A stretch of DNA of 64,000 bases from HGM04593 sp045630965 (GCA_045630965.1 JAZQTU010000013.1:70695-134694), one strand, 5' to 3'. Numbered from the stretch's first letter, positions 34,911-45,049 are shown. Numbers and translations are program-made. Notes: generated by a model not told the origin, from the sequence alone.

Positions 34911-36760
34911 GCAAATTCACTCAATTCCACCCAACGTTCCGTTTTATTATCAATCAGTTCTATTACCTGCTGGATGCGTTGTGATTTGGCAAGCAGTGTT
35001 TCTGTATCAAGAGCGCCACTGCTCATCTCCTGTTCAAGCATAACCTTTTCCTCTTCAAGTGCCATTATTTCAGGCTCAAGACTTTCGTACTCCTTACGTT
35101 CCTTGAAGGTCAGTTTACGTTTTGTTTCAGTACGGTATGTACTCTTTTGCTGAACGTTTTTCTCAACAGGCTTTGCATTAGCTTTCTCCTCTTCGCGCCA
35201 ATCACGCCAGTCAGTATAATTTCCGGGAAAATCCTTTATATCACCATTACCGTTGAACACAAAGATATGATCAACGACTTTATCCATAAAATATCGGTCA
35301 TGACTCACAACAATGACGCAGCCCTTAAAATCGCACAAATACTCTTCAAGAACCTGCAACGTCTCAATATCTAGATCATTTGTTGGCTCATCAAGTACAA
35401 GGAAATTCGGGTTTGCCATAAGCACTGTACACAGATAGAGACGACGTTTCTCTCCACCACTGAGTTTGTAGACATAGCTATACTGCTTTTCAGGAGTAAA
35501 AAGGAAGTGTTGCAAGAACTGTGATGCAGAAAGCATCTTGCCTGCCACAGGGATTACCTCTGCGATGTTCTTAACAACATCTATCACCTTCATATCCTCC
35601 TTGAAGGAGAGACCGTCCTGGCTATAATATCCCCATTTGACCGTTTCACCGACCTCAATTATTCCATTATCGGGAGCAACCCTACCAAGCAGCATTTTGA
35701 TAAAGGTTGACTTGCCGGTTCCATTATTTCCAACAATACCCAGTTTTTCATAACGGGCAAATGTATAGTAAAAATCCTTCGTGATTACCTTATCACCGAA
35801 AGCCTTTGAAAGCGTTTTCATCACAAAGATCTTGTTCCCGATGTATTGCGACTTTATCTCAAGTGAGACCTTGCTGTCATCGCGCATGGCAGCAGCCTTC
35901 TCTTCCAGTTTATAGAATGCATCTATACGGTATTTTGCCTTATGTGCACGCGCCTGTGGCTGACGGCGCATCCATTCAAGTTCGGTGCGCAACAAGTTCC
36001 TTGCCCTAGCTGTCTCTGCTGCAAGATTCTGCAATCTTTCTTCGCGCTTCTGCAGGAAGTAGCTATAGTTGCCCTTGTAACGATAGACCTGATTATCGTC
36101 AATCTCTATTATCTCATTACATACATTATCAAGGAAATAACGGTCGTGGGTTACCATTAGAAGCGACCCACTCATTCGAGAAAGGTAGTCTTCAAGCCAC
36201 TCCACCATGTCTATGTCAAGATGGTTGGTTGGCTCATCAAGAATCATCAAGTCGGGCTGTTCGATAAGCACAGCCGCCAATGCGATACGTTTTTTCTGAC
36301 CTCCGGAGAGTTCATTTACTGGCTGGGAAAAGTCCTTTATCTTCAACTTTGTCAGGACCTGTTTGGCACGGTTTTCATAACCCCAGGCATCAAGACGGTC
36401 CATCTCTTCCATAAGATGTTGCAGATCGGCACCACCATCTTCAAGAGCCTTTTCATAACGCGCTATGATTTCAGCCTTCTCTCCACTGCGCTGTAGACAC
36501 GCTTCAATAACTGTTACATCGGGAGTAAAGTCCGGTTCCTGCTCAAGATAGCCCATGCGGACCCCATTGCGCAGAGTCACCTTGCCACTATCAAGAGGTT
36601 CCTCACCGGCAATAATCTTCAGCAATGTACTTTTACCCTTACCGTTGCGTGCAATAAGTCCGATACGCTGACGCTCTTCTACAGTAAACGAAATATCACT
36701 GAAGAGTTCAAGGTCACCGAATGATTTGGATACGTTTTCTATTTGAAGATCTATCGCCAT
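34907..36760 (-). CDS. ABC-F family ATPase (Uup/EttA-like)
   Basis: The 617-residue protein starts at ATG 36760; the longer frame would need a TTG. It has two ABC domains without membrane segments: Walker A NGKGKST and NGTGKST, signatures LSGGQKK and LSGGEKRR, and DEPTNHLD and DEPTNDLD. The linker between the domains and the C-terminal coiled coil (residues about 540-617) resemble Uup. ABC-F proteins act on the ribosome or on DNA intermediates, and some give antibiotic protection; Uup-like is the simplest reading. It is the last gene of the long envelope run. Confidence 0.93.
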   Translation of the reverse strand: MAIDLQIENVSKSFGDLELFSDISFTVEERQRIGLIARNGKGKSTLLKIIAGEEPLDSGKVTLRNGVRMGYLEQEPDFTPDVTVIEACLQRSGEKAEIIARYEKALEDGGADLQHLMEEMDRLDAWGYENRAKQVLTKLKIKDFSQPVNELSGGQKKRIALAAVLIEQPDLMILDEPTNHLDIDMVEWLEDYLSRMSGSLLMVTHDRYFLDNVCNEIIEIDDNQVYRYKGNYSYFLQKREERLQNLAAETARARNLLRTELEWMRRQPQARAHKAKYRIDAFYKLEEKAAAMRDDSKVSLEIKSQYIGNKIFVMKTLSKAFGDKVITKDFYYTFARYEKLGIVGNNGTGKSTFIKMLLGRVAPDNGIIEVGETVKWGYYSQDGLSFKEDMKVIDVVKNIAEVIPVAGKMLSASQFLQHFLFTPEKQYSYVYKLSGGEKRRLYLCTVLMANPNFLVLDEPTNDLDIETLQVLEEYLCDFKGCVIVVSHDRYFMDKVVDHIFVFNGNGDIKDFPGNYTDWRDWREEEKANAKPVEKNVQQKSTYRTETKRKLTFKERKEYESLEPEIMALEEEKVMLEQEMSSGALDTETLLAKSQRIQQVIELIDNKTERWVELSEFA

Positions 36761-36762
36761 AT

Positions 36763-37611
36763 TCAAACAAGTGTCACTGTTTCAACATCTATTTGTTGCT
36801 GCAGAAAGAGCGATGCCTGATTACCGAACTTGCCATCGGCTTCAGTAGTACAGAACCTTGTTGTACCGTTCTTGGTGCAGAGGCTTTCCATTTCAGGGTG
36901 ACGTGCAAGATAGTCCATAAGTGACGAAGCCACCGCTGCACCTTGGGTAAGGATATTAATACCATCCGGAACAAATTTCCTTATTTTATCCATGAGAATC
37001 GGATAGTGGGTACAACCAAGTATTATAGTATCGATTCTATTGTCGCGCGAAAGAAGATTATCGATATGACGTCTTACAAAATAATCGGCACCATCGCAAG
37101 CGAACTCATTAGTTTCCACCAATGGTACCCAAATTGGACAAGCCTCACCGGTCACTTCGATATCGGGGAATAGTTTGCGTATCTCAAGTGGATAGGAAAG
37201 TGACTTTATTGTTCCCTCTGTAGCCAACACTCCCACATGACGACTATTTGTAAGTTCACCGATACACTCCACTGTAGGACGTATTATGCCCAAAACACGA
37301 CGATTGGGGTCAAGCTGAGGAATATCGAGCTGCTGTATTGAACGGAGAGCCTTTGCCGAAGCCGTATTGCATGCAAGAATGACAAGCTGACAACCTTGGG
37401 CAAAAAGATGACGCACAGCCTGACGGGTAAACTCATATACAACATCAAACGAGCGTGTTCCGTAAGGTGTACGGGCATTGTCGCCGAGATAGATATAATC
37501 GTACTGCGGCAACAACTTCTTTATTTCATTATATATTGTCAACCCCCCATAGCCGGAATCGAATACACCTATGGGGCCGGCTTCCTTTGAAAACTGCACG
37601 ATATTCTGCAT
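36763..37611 (-). CDS. murI: Glutamate racemase
   Basis: It makes D-glutamate for peptidoglycan. The 282-residue protein has the N-terminal catalytic Asp-Ser in FDSGYGGLT (residues 18-26), the first catalytic cysteine in LACNTASA near residue 80, and the second in ILGCTHYPIL near 195. Its stop codon lies 2 bases upstream of the ABC-F ATG, and it starts 5 bases after the third OmpH gene. Confidence 0.96.
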   Translation of the reverse strand: MQNIVQFSKEAGPIGVFDSGYGGLTIYNEIKKLLPQYDYIYLGDNARTPYGTRSFDVVYEFTRQAVRHLFAQGCQLVILACNTASAKALRSIQQLDIPQLDPNRRVLGIIRPTVECIGELTNSRHVGVLATEGTIKSLSYPLEIRKLFPDIEVTGEACPIWVPLVETNEFACDGADYFVRRHIDNLLSRDNRIDTIILGCTHYPILMDKIRKFVPDGINILTQGAAVASSLMDYLARHPEMESLCTKNGTTRFCTTEADGKFGNQASLFLQQQIDVETVTLV

Positions 37612-37616
37612 TGAAT

Positions 37617-38318
37617 TTATTTTTTATCCAATGAATCGGTCAAAACACCCTCAGTAAGCGGCAACACTTTGTTGATTATCCTCTCTGTTGCAGGAATCAC
37701 GACTGAATCTGTCGCCGCATTAGGTATTCTTTCTGTTGCAGGCACACTGTCACAGACATAGCTGTCTGTTGCAATAGAGACACTGTCTGCAACTGTTTCA
37801 ACGACACGCAACAAACGCTCCGGATAAAGAATTGCCGATACGATATCAGATGTTATGTCTTGACCACATGACGGATTGATATATCTGTATTCTCCACCGT
37901 CTGTGTTTATCGCATACATCAGTGACAATTCTGTACAGACTCTCTGCAAGGCAGAATCGACAAGATGACGGCTTGGAGCAGCAAGGGAATCTTTCGCATG
38001 GCGCAACCATACTTTTAGCTGATCACGGAAAGAGACACTGTTGTCAATCATCTGCTGTATCTCTTTCTGGCGTTTACGCAGTATTGGTTCAGGGAAGTCA
38101 CGGTGCCCGTCAAGAAAGGCAACGTAGAAGCGTGTCAGTTCCTGTTCGTTATGCTCAATTTCCTTTAAGCAACGTTGTTTGAGTTTTTTATAGCCGTCCA
38201 TAGCCTCCTTGTATTGTGGCAGGGAGTCAAGTACTGTGGAATAGCTGAAATAGCCGAACTTGCTCTGCGAGAACAGTGCAAGTGGCGAGAATATAAGCAA
38301 AAAGAGTAATTTACGCAT
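37617..38318 (-). CDS. OmpH/Skp-like periplasmic chaperone, third of three
   Basis: The 233-residue protein has a signal peptide (MRKLLFLLIFSPLALFSQ) and the Skp start SKFGYFSYSTVLDSLPQYKEAM, then a charged helical middle (residues about 40-110). It is longer than its two neighbours because of a C-terminal extension rich in Thr, Ser and Val, with repeated VPATERI-like units near residues 190-215. Skp/OmpH proteins hold unfolded outer membrane proteins. It is the most diverged of the trio. Confidence 0.82.
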   Translation of the reverse strand: MRKLLFLLIFSPLALFSQSKFGYFSYSTVLDSLPQYKEAMDGYKKLKQRCLKEIEHNEQELTRFYVAFLDGHRDFPEPILRKRQKEIQQMIDNSVSFRDQLKVWLRHAKDSLAAPSRHLVDSALQRVCTELSLMYAINTDGGEYRYINPSCGQDITSDIVSAILYPERLLRVVETVADSVSIATDSYVCDSVPATERIPNAATDSVVIPATERIINKVLPLTEGVLTDSLDKK

Positions 38319-38375
38319 AATTATATTAGGTATAGGTAAAGAGTGGGAGCAAAGCCCCACTCCTTATTCATTTAA

Positions 38376-38918
38376 TCAGTTTGCCTGCATGAGGTTAGCA
38401 GCAGGGACAGCATTGGCTGGGATACCCAACTTAGCTCTTACCTTCATTGTAACATCCTCACAAAGAGTTTTACTTATATAAGGCACACCGCTTGCAATGT
38501 CAAAGATGCAAACAAAGCCGCCGTCTGCACCAACCAACTCAAGTGCATCGCGCAAAGCCTTCTGTATAGCAATCATCTTCTCCTGCTCTGCTTGCTGAAG
38601 ATTTGCAGTTACCTCCTGGCCGTACTGCTGAAGACGCTCCTGAAGCTGCATCAACTCTTCATAACGACGCTTAAGGATGTTTTCGGGAACTGAGTCCTGC
38701 TGTAGTTTCTCAAATTCTGTACCCTTTTTCTCAAGTTCTGTACGCATTGCATTAAACTCGTCTGTGTACATTTTTTCAAGTTCCTTGAGTTCTTTCTGAG
38801 CCTTCTCAAATTCAGGCATAACCTGAATGATTTCGGTTGAATTCACATAACCGAACTTCTGCTGCGCAAACATGCCCATTGGTACAATAAGCATAAGCAA
38901 AATAAAAATCTTTTTCAT
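38376..38918 (-). CDS. OmpH/Skp-like periplasmic chaperone, second of three
   Basis: The 180-residue protein has signal peptide MKKIFILLMLIVPMGMFAQ, chosen over the longer frame. The mature start QKFGYVNSTEIIQVMPEFEKA is the typical OmpH motif. The centre is a long coiled coil (residues about 40-120), and the end SGVPYISKTLCEDVTMKVRAKLGI is conserved in Bacteroidota copies. It follows the first OmpH gene by 41 bases. Confidence 0.9.
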   Translation of the reverse strand: MKKIFILLMLIVPMGMFAQQKFGYVNSTEIIQVMPEFEKAQKELKELEKMYTDEFNAMRTELEKKGTEFEKLQQDSVPENILKRRYEELMQLQERLQQYGQEVTANLQQAEQEKMIAIQKALRDALELVGADGGFVCIFDIASGVPYISKTLCEDVTMKVRAKLGIPANAVPAANLMQAN

Positions 38919-38959
38919 CTTTCTAAAGTATTTAATATTAAACATAATCAAGCATAAAC

Positions 38960-39475
38960 TCATTCACCATAGCCCAGTTTGTTCAGCACATCACCGCTTA
39001 TATCTATTGAGGGCGATGAATAGATGATGCTTACAGCCGAAGAACGATCAATGACCAATGTATATTTCTTGAGTTCACATATCTCCTTCACTGCATTATA
39101 TATCTCCTCCTGAATAGGTGCCATGAGGCTTTCACGTTTCTTATAAAGTTCACCTTGCGGACCAAAGTAGGTACGTTTCAGTTCACTTGCAGCTTTTTCG
39201 GCTTCAAAGATAGCCTCTTCACGCTCAAGACGCTGTTCGTCGGAAAGGAAAGCCGATTCACTCTGATATTGTTTATACAGAGTTTCTGCAGCAAGCATGA
39301 GTTCTTCTATTTCACCTTGCCATCTTTTTGACTGCTGATTGAGTTGCTCGTTGGCACGCTCATACGCGGGAATATTCTTCAGGATATAATCCATATCCAC
39401 AGTTACGTATTTCTGTGCATACATACCCGATACCATACACAGGAACAATGCAGCTATTATAAAAATCCTTCTCAT
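38960..39475 (-). CDS. OmpH/Skp-like periplasmic chaperone, first of three
   Basis: The 171-residue protein has signal peptide MRRIFIIAALFLCMVSGMYAQ, then KYVTVDMDYILKNIPAYERA, and a coiled-coil centre. The end VSIIYSSPSIDISGDVLNKLGY is the expected C-terminal strand region. It lies about 80 bases after bamA, whose product is the partner machine for Skp clients. Confidence 0.9.
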   Translation of the reverse strand: MRRIFIIAALFLCMVSGMYAQKYVTVDMDYILKNIPAYERANEQLNQQSKRWQGEIEELMLAAETLYKQYQSESAFLSDEQRLEREEAIFEAEKAASELKRTYFGPQGELYKKRESLMAPIQEEIYNAVKEICELKKYTLVIDRSSAVSIIYSSPSIDISGDVLNKLGYGE

Positions 39476-39553
39476 GATAACTCTCTTTTATTGTAAGACG
39501 TGAAACAATGTGTTTTATTACAACATATATGTGGATTTTGCATTTTTTTAGAA

Positions 39554-42193
39554 TTAGAATTCCTGACCAAGTATGAAGTGGAAATGACTGCCACCATACT
39601 GTGATGAACCGAATACCTTATCGAAACCATATGCCCAGTCAATACCGATAAGACCAATCATCTGCAGGAAGACACGCACACCAACACCGGCACTGCGCTT
39701 GAGGTCAAAGAGATTGAACTTGGATGCATCAGTCCAGGCATTACCACCCTCAACAAAAGCAAGTCCATATATGGTTGTCGAACTTTGCATCATGAATGGG
39801 AAACGCAATTCAAGTCCCAGACGTGTATACGCATAGCCTTCACTGCCATATGGTGTCAAACTACCGTTCTCATAACCACGCAAGGCAATCATATCTGTTG
39901 CATAGTTGTATGAATAACCACTCATACCATCACCTCCGACATAGAATGTCTCAAAAGGCGATTTCTTGTTTTTATTGTAGCTTCCTAGGATACCGAAGTC
40001 GGCACGAGTCATAAGCACAAGATTATATTTGCCCGGTGTCAACGAAGTGTAAGTCCTGCTGCGGAATTTCACCTTATAATATTCTATCCATTTATGCTTC
40101 TCACGCAACTCCTGAGCATACGTAGGACTGTTTGGATTCTGTGCCATATTGGCGTAGTCCTTTCCATCCCAAAGTGAATATGGCGGTGTAATCGATGTCA
40201 CAAGAGAGAAATCGGAACCGGAACGAGGGAAATATGGATGATCAACTGTATTACGTCCTAATGTTAATGCAAAATTCACATTATGACAATCCCCATTCGC
40301 AATAATAAAGTACTGCCAATCCTTTAATGAATATATTTGATAATTCAGTTCTGTTGACAAAGTAAAGTTATCATCAGGCCAACGCAAACGTCGTCCCCAA
40401 CCGACAGATATACCATACATCTTTATATGTTTATCCGGGTCGTAGTATGACGACACATTATTGTACCCATAACCATACCCGTTGTAATTTCCATATCCGT
40501 AAAGATAGTTGGTATAATTGTTGTAGTATGCCGAATTATAGTAGCTGTCGGCAACATCGGTCTGCATTGACATGAATGCCGAAATAGAGAACGAATTCGG
40601 GCGCTTGCGTCCAAGCCATGGGTCAAAGAACGAGACATTATACGACTGATAATAACGTCCGTTGGTCTGTGCACTGATAGAGAGTGTCTGTCCGTCACCC
40701 TGCGGTATTATTCCACGACGCAAAGCGCTCTTGCGGAAAATGTTACGCATAGAGAAGTTTGTAAACTTCAAAGACAATTTTCCGATTACACCAGTTTGTC
40801 CCCAACCGGCAGAGAGTTCTATCTGGTCACTGCTTTTTGTTTCAAGTTTCCAGTTCATGTCAACAGTTCCGTTTTCGGGATTAGGAACAACACCCGGATC
40901 TATCTTTTCCGGGTCAAAGTGTCCCATGTTGGCAATTGAACGGAACGAACGCTCAAGTGCATCCATTGAGAAGAGACTACCAGGCAATGTATACAACTCA
41001 CGACGTACGACCTCTTCGTACAAGCGGTCATTACCGCTGATTGTAACGCGACCGATTGTAGCCTGTACACCCTCAACCATACGTAATTCGAGATCGACAG
41101 AGTCATTCTCTATTCGTGCCTCGGTAGGCAGCACATTGAAGAATACATATCCTTCGTTGTAATAGAGATTCTTGACAGCATCATCATCCATGAACAGACG
41201 CTTTTCAAGTTCGTTCTGATTATAGACATCGCCAGGTTTCATTCTCAACACCATATCCAACCATGATGTTGAGAACACACTGTTACCTACCCATTTGATA
41301 TCACGGATATAATATTTCTTGCCCTCATCGACAGATATGTATATATCCACACTGTTGTCATCGAATGCAACGACACTATCCTTTACTATACGCGCATCAC
41401 GGTATCCATGCTCATTGTAGAGTGACAATATCTTATCCTTATCCTCATCGTAAAGGTCCTTTGTGAATTTCTTGGAACGGAATATTGTATGCAACAGGTT
41501 ATCAAAACGTGTCTTTTCACGTGTCTTCTTCATTGCATAACGAACCTTCTTTTCGGGAAGTTCACTGGCTCCGTCGATGTATATTCGGTTAATTTTGATC
41601 TTTTCTTTCTTGTCAACCGTAACATCCACAATGACCTTACCGTCTGATGTAACGTCCGGACGCTGTGAGACTCTTACATCTGCATTCTTGTAACCTTTGT
41701 CGGCATAGTACCTCTTGATTATGTTCTTTGCACGGTCTGCAATATCAGGAGTTATCTGATTACCCTTGATAATACCGATCTTAAGTTCGAGATCCTCACG
41801 CTCGGACTTCTTTATTCCATTGAAGTTCAACTGTGAGACACGCGGTCTCTGTTTCAATGCGATGCCAAGATAAATCTTGTCACCGACAATACTGTCTGCG
41901 GTTATGCTTACATCCTCAAAAAGACCATGTTTCCAGAAACGTTTTATAGCAGTGGTCACTTCGTCACCTGGTACAGAAATGACATCACCGACAGACAGAC
42001 CCGAAAGTCCTATCACAATTGTCGGCTCCAGATTCTCTGCGCCTGACAGATTAATACCACCGATTATGTACTTACGCGCTGTGTTTGTGTACAAGATTGT
42101 CGGCTTTACAATCGTCTCTTGTGCCACTACTGTTGTTACACTCAACAACAGCATAAACATTAGCGGTATCCTTAAAAATGAAAAATATCTCAT
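39554..42193 (-). CDS. bamA: Outer membrane protein assembly factor BamA
   Basis: This core outer membrane insertase has 879 residues: a signal peptide ending in VVAQ, five POTRA domains (residues about 30-430, for example GLSVGDVISVPGDEVTTAIKRFW) and a C-terminal 16-strand barrel. It ends in FHFILGQEF, the aromatic-terminated last strand. Between residues about 550 and 585 lies a striking loop made almost only of Tyr, Asn, Gly and Ser (GYGNYNGYGYGYNN). Upstream uppS stops 1 base before its ATG, so coupling is tight. Confidence 0.95.
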   Translation of the reverse strand: MRYFSFLRIPLMFMLLLSVTTVVAQETIVKPTILYTNTARKYIIGGINLSGAENLEPTIVIGLSGLSVGDVISVPGDEVTTAIKRFWKHGLFEDVSITADSIVGDKIYLGIALKQRPRVSQLNFNGIKKSEREDLELKIGIIKGNQITPDIADRAKNIIKRYYADKGYKNADVRVSQRPDVTSDGKVIVDVTVDKKEKIKINRIYIDGASELPEKKVRYAMKKTREKTRFDNLLHTIFRSKKFTKDLYDEDKDKILSLYNEHGYRDARIVKDSVVAFDDNSVDIYISVDEGKKYYIRDIKWVGNSVFSTSWLDMVLRMKPGDVYNQNELEKRLFMDDDAVKNLYYNEGYVFFNVLPTEARIENDSVDLELRMVEGVQATIGRVTISGNDRLYEEVVRRELYTLPGSLFSMDALERSFRSIANMGHFDPEKIDPGVVPNPENGTVDMNWKLETKSSDQIELSAGWGQTGVIGKLSLKFTNFSMRNIFRKSALRRGIIPQGDGQTLSISAQTNGRYYQSYNVSFFDPWLGRKRPNSFSISAFMSMQTDVADSYYNSAYYNNYTNYLYGYGNYNGYGYGYNNVSSYYDPDKHIKMYGISVGWGRRLRWPDDNFTLSTELNYQIYSLKDWQYFIIANGDCHNVNFALTLGRNTVDHPYFPRSGSDFSLVTSITPPYSLWDGKDYANMAQNPNSPTYAQELREKHKWIEYYKVKFRSRTYTSLTPGKYNLVLMTRADFGILGSYNKNKKSPFETFYVGGDGMSGYSYNYATDMIALRGYENGSLTPYGSEGYAYTRLGLELRFPFMMQSSTTIYGLAFVEGGNAWTDASKFNLFDLKRSAGVGVRVFLQMIGLIGIDWAYGFDKVFGSSQYGGSHFHFILGQEF

Positions 42194-42194
42194 C

Positions 42195-42947
42195 TTAATC
42201 CTGTTTTTCTTCTTTTGTCACCTGCTCTCCTGTCAGACCATATCTGCGCTGACGCTGCTGATATTCATAAACAGCCTTGTATAGTTCATTTCTGTCAAAA
42301 TCGGGCCAAAGCACTTCGGTAAAATAGAATTCCGAATATGCAGCCTGCCAAAGCAGGAAGTTGCTCAAACGTTGCTCCTTGCCGGTACGTATAAGCAAAT
42401 CCGGATCGGGCATAAAGTTTGTTGTCAATTCGCAGGAAATAGCATTATCATCAATATCCTCCAATGCCATTTCCCCATTCTTCACCTTTGAAGCAATGGT
42501 ACGCACAGCTTCAGTAATCTCCCATTTTGCAGAATAGCTCAAAGCCAACACAAGCGTCATGCTGTCATTACCCGATGTACGTTCCATGCACGCTTCAAGG
42601 CGTTCACGGACATTGTCGGGTAACTTGCTCATATCACCTATAATACGGAAAGCTACATTGTTCTTTACAAAGATTTCCTCCTCAACCGACTCAAACAACA
42701 ACGCCATCAAAGCAGCAACCTCAGCCACCGGACGGTTCCAATTCTCGGTAGAGAATGTATACAGAGTCAGATAACGAACACCGAGTTTAAGCGCATGTTC
42801 CACGAGGTTGCGCACCGTAGCTGCACCAGCCTGATGACCTTGCGAACGTTCCATGCCACGTTGTTTTGCCCAACGTCCATTACCGTCCATAATAATTGCT
42901 ATATGCTGCGGGATATTATTCTTGTCTATCTGCTCAATGTAATCCAT
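42195..42947 (-). CDS. uppS: Isoprenyl transferase (undecaprenyl diphosphate synthase)
   Basis: It makes the C55 lipid carrier for the cell wall. The 250-residue protein has the cis-prenyltransferase signature HIAIIMDGNGRWAKQRG (residues 15-31), HQAGAATVRNLVEHA, TLYTFSTENWNRP near 77 and DLLIRTGKEQRLSNFLLWQ near 185. It lies between porG-like and bamA, the order known from Porphyromonas and Bacteroides. Confidence 0.96.
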   Translation of the reverse strand: MDYIEQIDKNNIPQHIAIIMDGNGRWAKQRGMERSQGHQAGAATVRNLVEHALKLGVRYLTLYTFSTENWNRPVAEVAALMALLFESVEEEIFVKNNVAFRIIGDMSKLPDNVRERLEACMERTSGNDSMTLVLALSYSAKWEITEAVRTIASKVKNGEMALEDIDDNAISCELTTNFMPDPDLLIRTGKEQRLSNFLLWQAAYSEFYFTEVLWPDFDRNELYKAVYEYQQRQRRYGLTGEQVTKEEKQD

Positions 42948-42957
42948 ATCTCAATTT

Positions 42958-43659
42958 TTAATTGTTACACTTTCTATACTTTGGTGACAGGTCGTATGTC
43001 ACAAATATTGTCAGGAAAGAGTAGCTGTCCTTATTTTTCAACCAACCACTCTTTACCCCATAAGGGTCATCCAATAATGGGGCTGTCTTGTCCGTAGCGT
43101 CGAGTTTATCGCTATTGGTAAAACGGAACGACATTTCACAACCAACGTTCAATCTTGGCATCACCTTGCACTTGACACCCAGGCCTACCGGCAAGTTTGC
43201 CGAAAAGAGATGCTGGGCCGGTTTGGGAGCATATGTCACTCCTACACCTGCAAAGATATAAGGAGCTACACGACGTGTTTTCTTATAGCCTGCGCCGTCA
43301 CCATATGCAAGAAAATTATATTCAAACTGCGCACCAAGTTCATACAGTGTTCTGGAAAACTCTACACCTCCACCGGGAAAACGGTTGTCAAAATTCGCAG
43401 TGTTACCCGAAATACCAGCCACTGCAAAATCAGCCTTTATTGCCATACGCGGATTTATGTTGTAACGCCACAACACTCCACCCATGAGATTGGCATTCTT
43501 GAACGGTACATGATAGTTGGCATCACCGTAGTAACCGCTCATTCCAAGCATGGCGCCAAGTTCATAACGGTATTCAAGACCTTCGGCACGCGCACCACCG
43601 ACTAGGCACAACATTATTGCGCCTACAAGAAATGCACGTACAGAGCCTTTACCTTTCAT
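42958..43659 (-). CDS. porG: DUF6089 outer membrane protein, PorG-like T9SS component
   Basis: The 233-residue protein has a signal peptide ending in ARAEG, then a small beta-barrel with repeated aromatic strands (YELGAMLGMSGYYGDANY, YELGAQFEYNFLAYGDG, YIFAGVGVTYAPKP). It ends in FVTYDLSPKYRKCNN. In Porphyromonas gingivalis the gene in this place (upstream of uppS and bamA) is porG, needed for type IX secretion; the DUF6089 family contains it. The call rests on family and position, so the symbol is likely rather than proven. It starts 3 bases after the lipoprotein gene. Confidence 0.75.
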   Translation of the reverse strand: MKGKGSVRAFLVGAIMLCLVGGARAEGLEYRYELGAMLGMSGYYGDANYHVPFKNANLMGGVLWRYNINPRMAIKADFAVAGISGNTANFDNRFPGGGVEFSRTLYELGAQFEYNFLAYGDGAGYKKTRRVAPYIFAGVGVTYAPKPAQHLFSANLPVGLGVKCKVMPRLNVGCEMSFRFTNSDKLDATDKTAPLLDDPYGVKSGWLKNKDSYSFLTIFVTYDLSPKYRKCNN

Positions 43660-43662
43660 ATC

Positions 43663-45024
43663 TTACTTTTTGAAACCCAACTTGTTTATTATACCACGCC
43701 ATGAGCCGGCGGTCTCATCTCCAGTAACTATCCACATGAAATTATTACTGTCCACAGCAGCTGCAAAGGCAACATTCTTACCAAGAAGTTCTTTGGGCAA
43801 CAATTGGTAATAATCATTGGGAGTTTTCCACACAATTCCATTATCCTTGGAAATATAGAACGAACTGAAAGCCTCGACATTATTGTCGGCAACCACACCT
43901 TCGCCACCAAAGGCATAAAGGAAACCGCCATAACGCAGAACTGAAAGGCCTTCGAGAGGTGGACAAGGATAAGGATTGGAGACATTGTCATATTTTACCC
44001 AGTTATCTTCTGATGACAACTTGCTCCACACCTGAGGATTACCTTCCTTTGCAGATGTAGAATATCCAACAAGCATATAACGGACAATTTTTTTGTTATG
44101 ACTCAGCAAATATGATGCCTTTGAAAGGCCGTAAAGGGGAAAACCACTAGGAAGTTCTCCTGCTATTTCAACACTTTTTCCGTCAGCACTACTGTAAAAA
44201 TCGGTTTCATTTGCCAACAAGAGAGAGGATTCGTCATCCGAAGCTCCTATTATCGCAACCAAATTATACCCCTGCAATACGCAGTTCCATGCCAATGCAT
44301 CACCCGATGTGTACAAGTCACCACCAGCCAACGCATACAACGCATCACCAAACAGTGTGACTGTAGAAAAATCAACATTTGAAGGAAGTCCTGTCATTCC
44401 AACAGAAGCCCAAGCACACTTTCCATCCAATGATATAGACAGCGCCGTGGGTTCTTCGGATGACCTGCCAAACAAAAACATGTCATCACCGAACTCAATA
44501 AGTTTCTCTGGAATAATACCGACAGGAACCGCAATCTTACCCCATACCATCATTTCAGGATCAACCTGATGAGCATTGACCGAGACTGTATACTCTTTGA
44601 AGTAATCACCGTCAAGTGAGGTTATACGCAATGTACGTGGAGAGGTAAAGTCTATTGAATCGGATGTTGACAGCAGTTCATATTTGTCTGCCTCGTTGTC
44701 ATATATTGACGCAGCCCCTTCAACAGTCATTTCTATTGTCACCTTTGAAAGATCGGTTTTGAATGGCAATGAATCCGCATTAAAGATTTCACCTGAAAGC
44801 TGGTCTATCGTAAATTTCCATGAAGAGCCAGAAATTGTCTTTACTACCGAAGTTTCCTTACCTTCGGCTGTAAACGCAGGATATGTCGATTTTATATCAC
44901 CTATCCCAAAGTTCTTCACGTAGGCATATGGAGAATCCGCACTGTCGTCATCCCCCCAAGAGCATGACGATGCCACAAAAACCATAACCAGAACTGACAA
45001 ATATGTTGCTAATCTGTTTTTCAT
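43663..45024 (-). CDS. DUF6242 lipoprotein with beta-propeller-like repeats
   Basis: ATG 45024 gives a 453-residue lipoprotein with lipobox VASSC. The N-terminal part (residues about 20-140) looks like two Ig-like strand domains. The rest has short repeats with W and G (WGKIAVPVGIIPEKLIEFGDDMFLFG, LFGDALYALAGGDLYTSGDALAW, LRYGGFLYAFGGEG), as in Kelch or sialidase-type propellers. Its position next to porG, uppS and bamA is conserved in relatives as I know them. The function is unknown. A -7 box lies at 45050-45057. Confidence 0.82.
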   Translation of the reverse strand: MKNRLATYLSVLVMVFVASSCSWGDDDSADSPYAYVKNFGIGDIKSTYPAFTAEGKETSVVKTISGSSWKFTIDQLSGEIFNADSLPFKTDLSKVTIEMTVEGAASIYDNEADKYELLSTSDSIDFTSPRTLRITSLDGDYFKEYTVSVNAHQVDPEMMVWGKIAVPVGIIPEKLIEFGDDMFLFGRSSEEPTALSISLDGKCAWASVGMTGLPSNVDFSTVTLFGDALYALAGGDLYTSGDALAWNCVLQGYNLVAIIGASDDESSLLLANETDFYSSADGKSVEIAGELPSGFPLYGLSKASYLLSHNKKIVRYMLVGYSTSAKEGNPQVWSKLSSEDNWVKYDNVSNPYPCPPLEGLSVLRYGGFLYAFGGEGVVADNNVEAFSSFYISKDNGIVWKTPNDYYQLLPKELLGKNVAFAAAVDSNNFMWIVTGDETAGSWRGIINKLGFKK

Positions 45025-45049
45025 AATTCCGCAAATTATATTCAAAATG

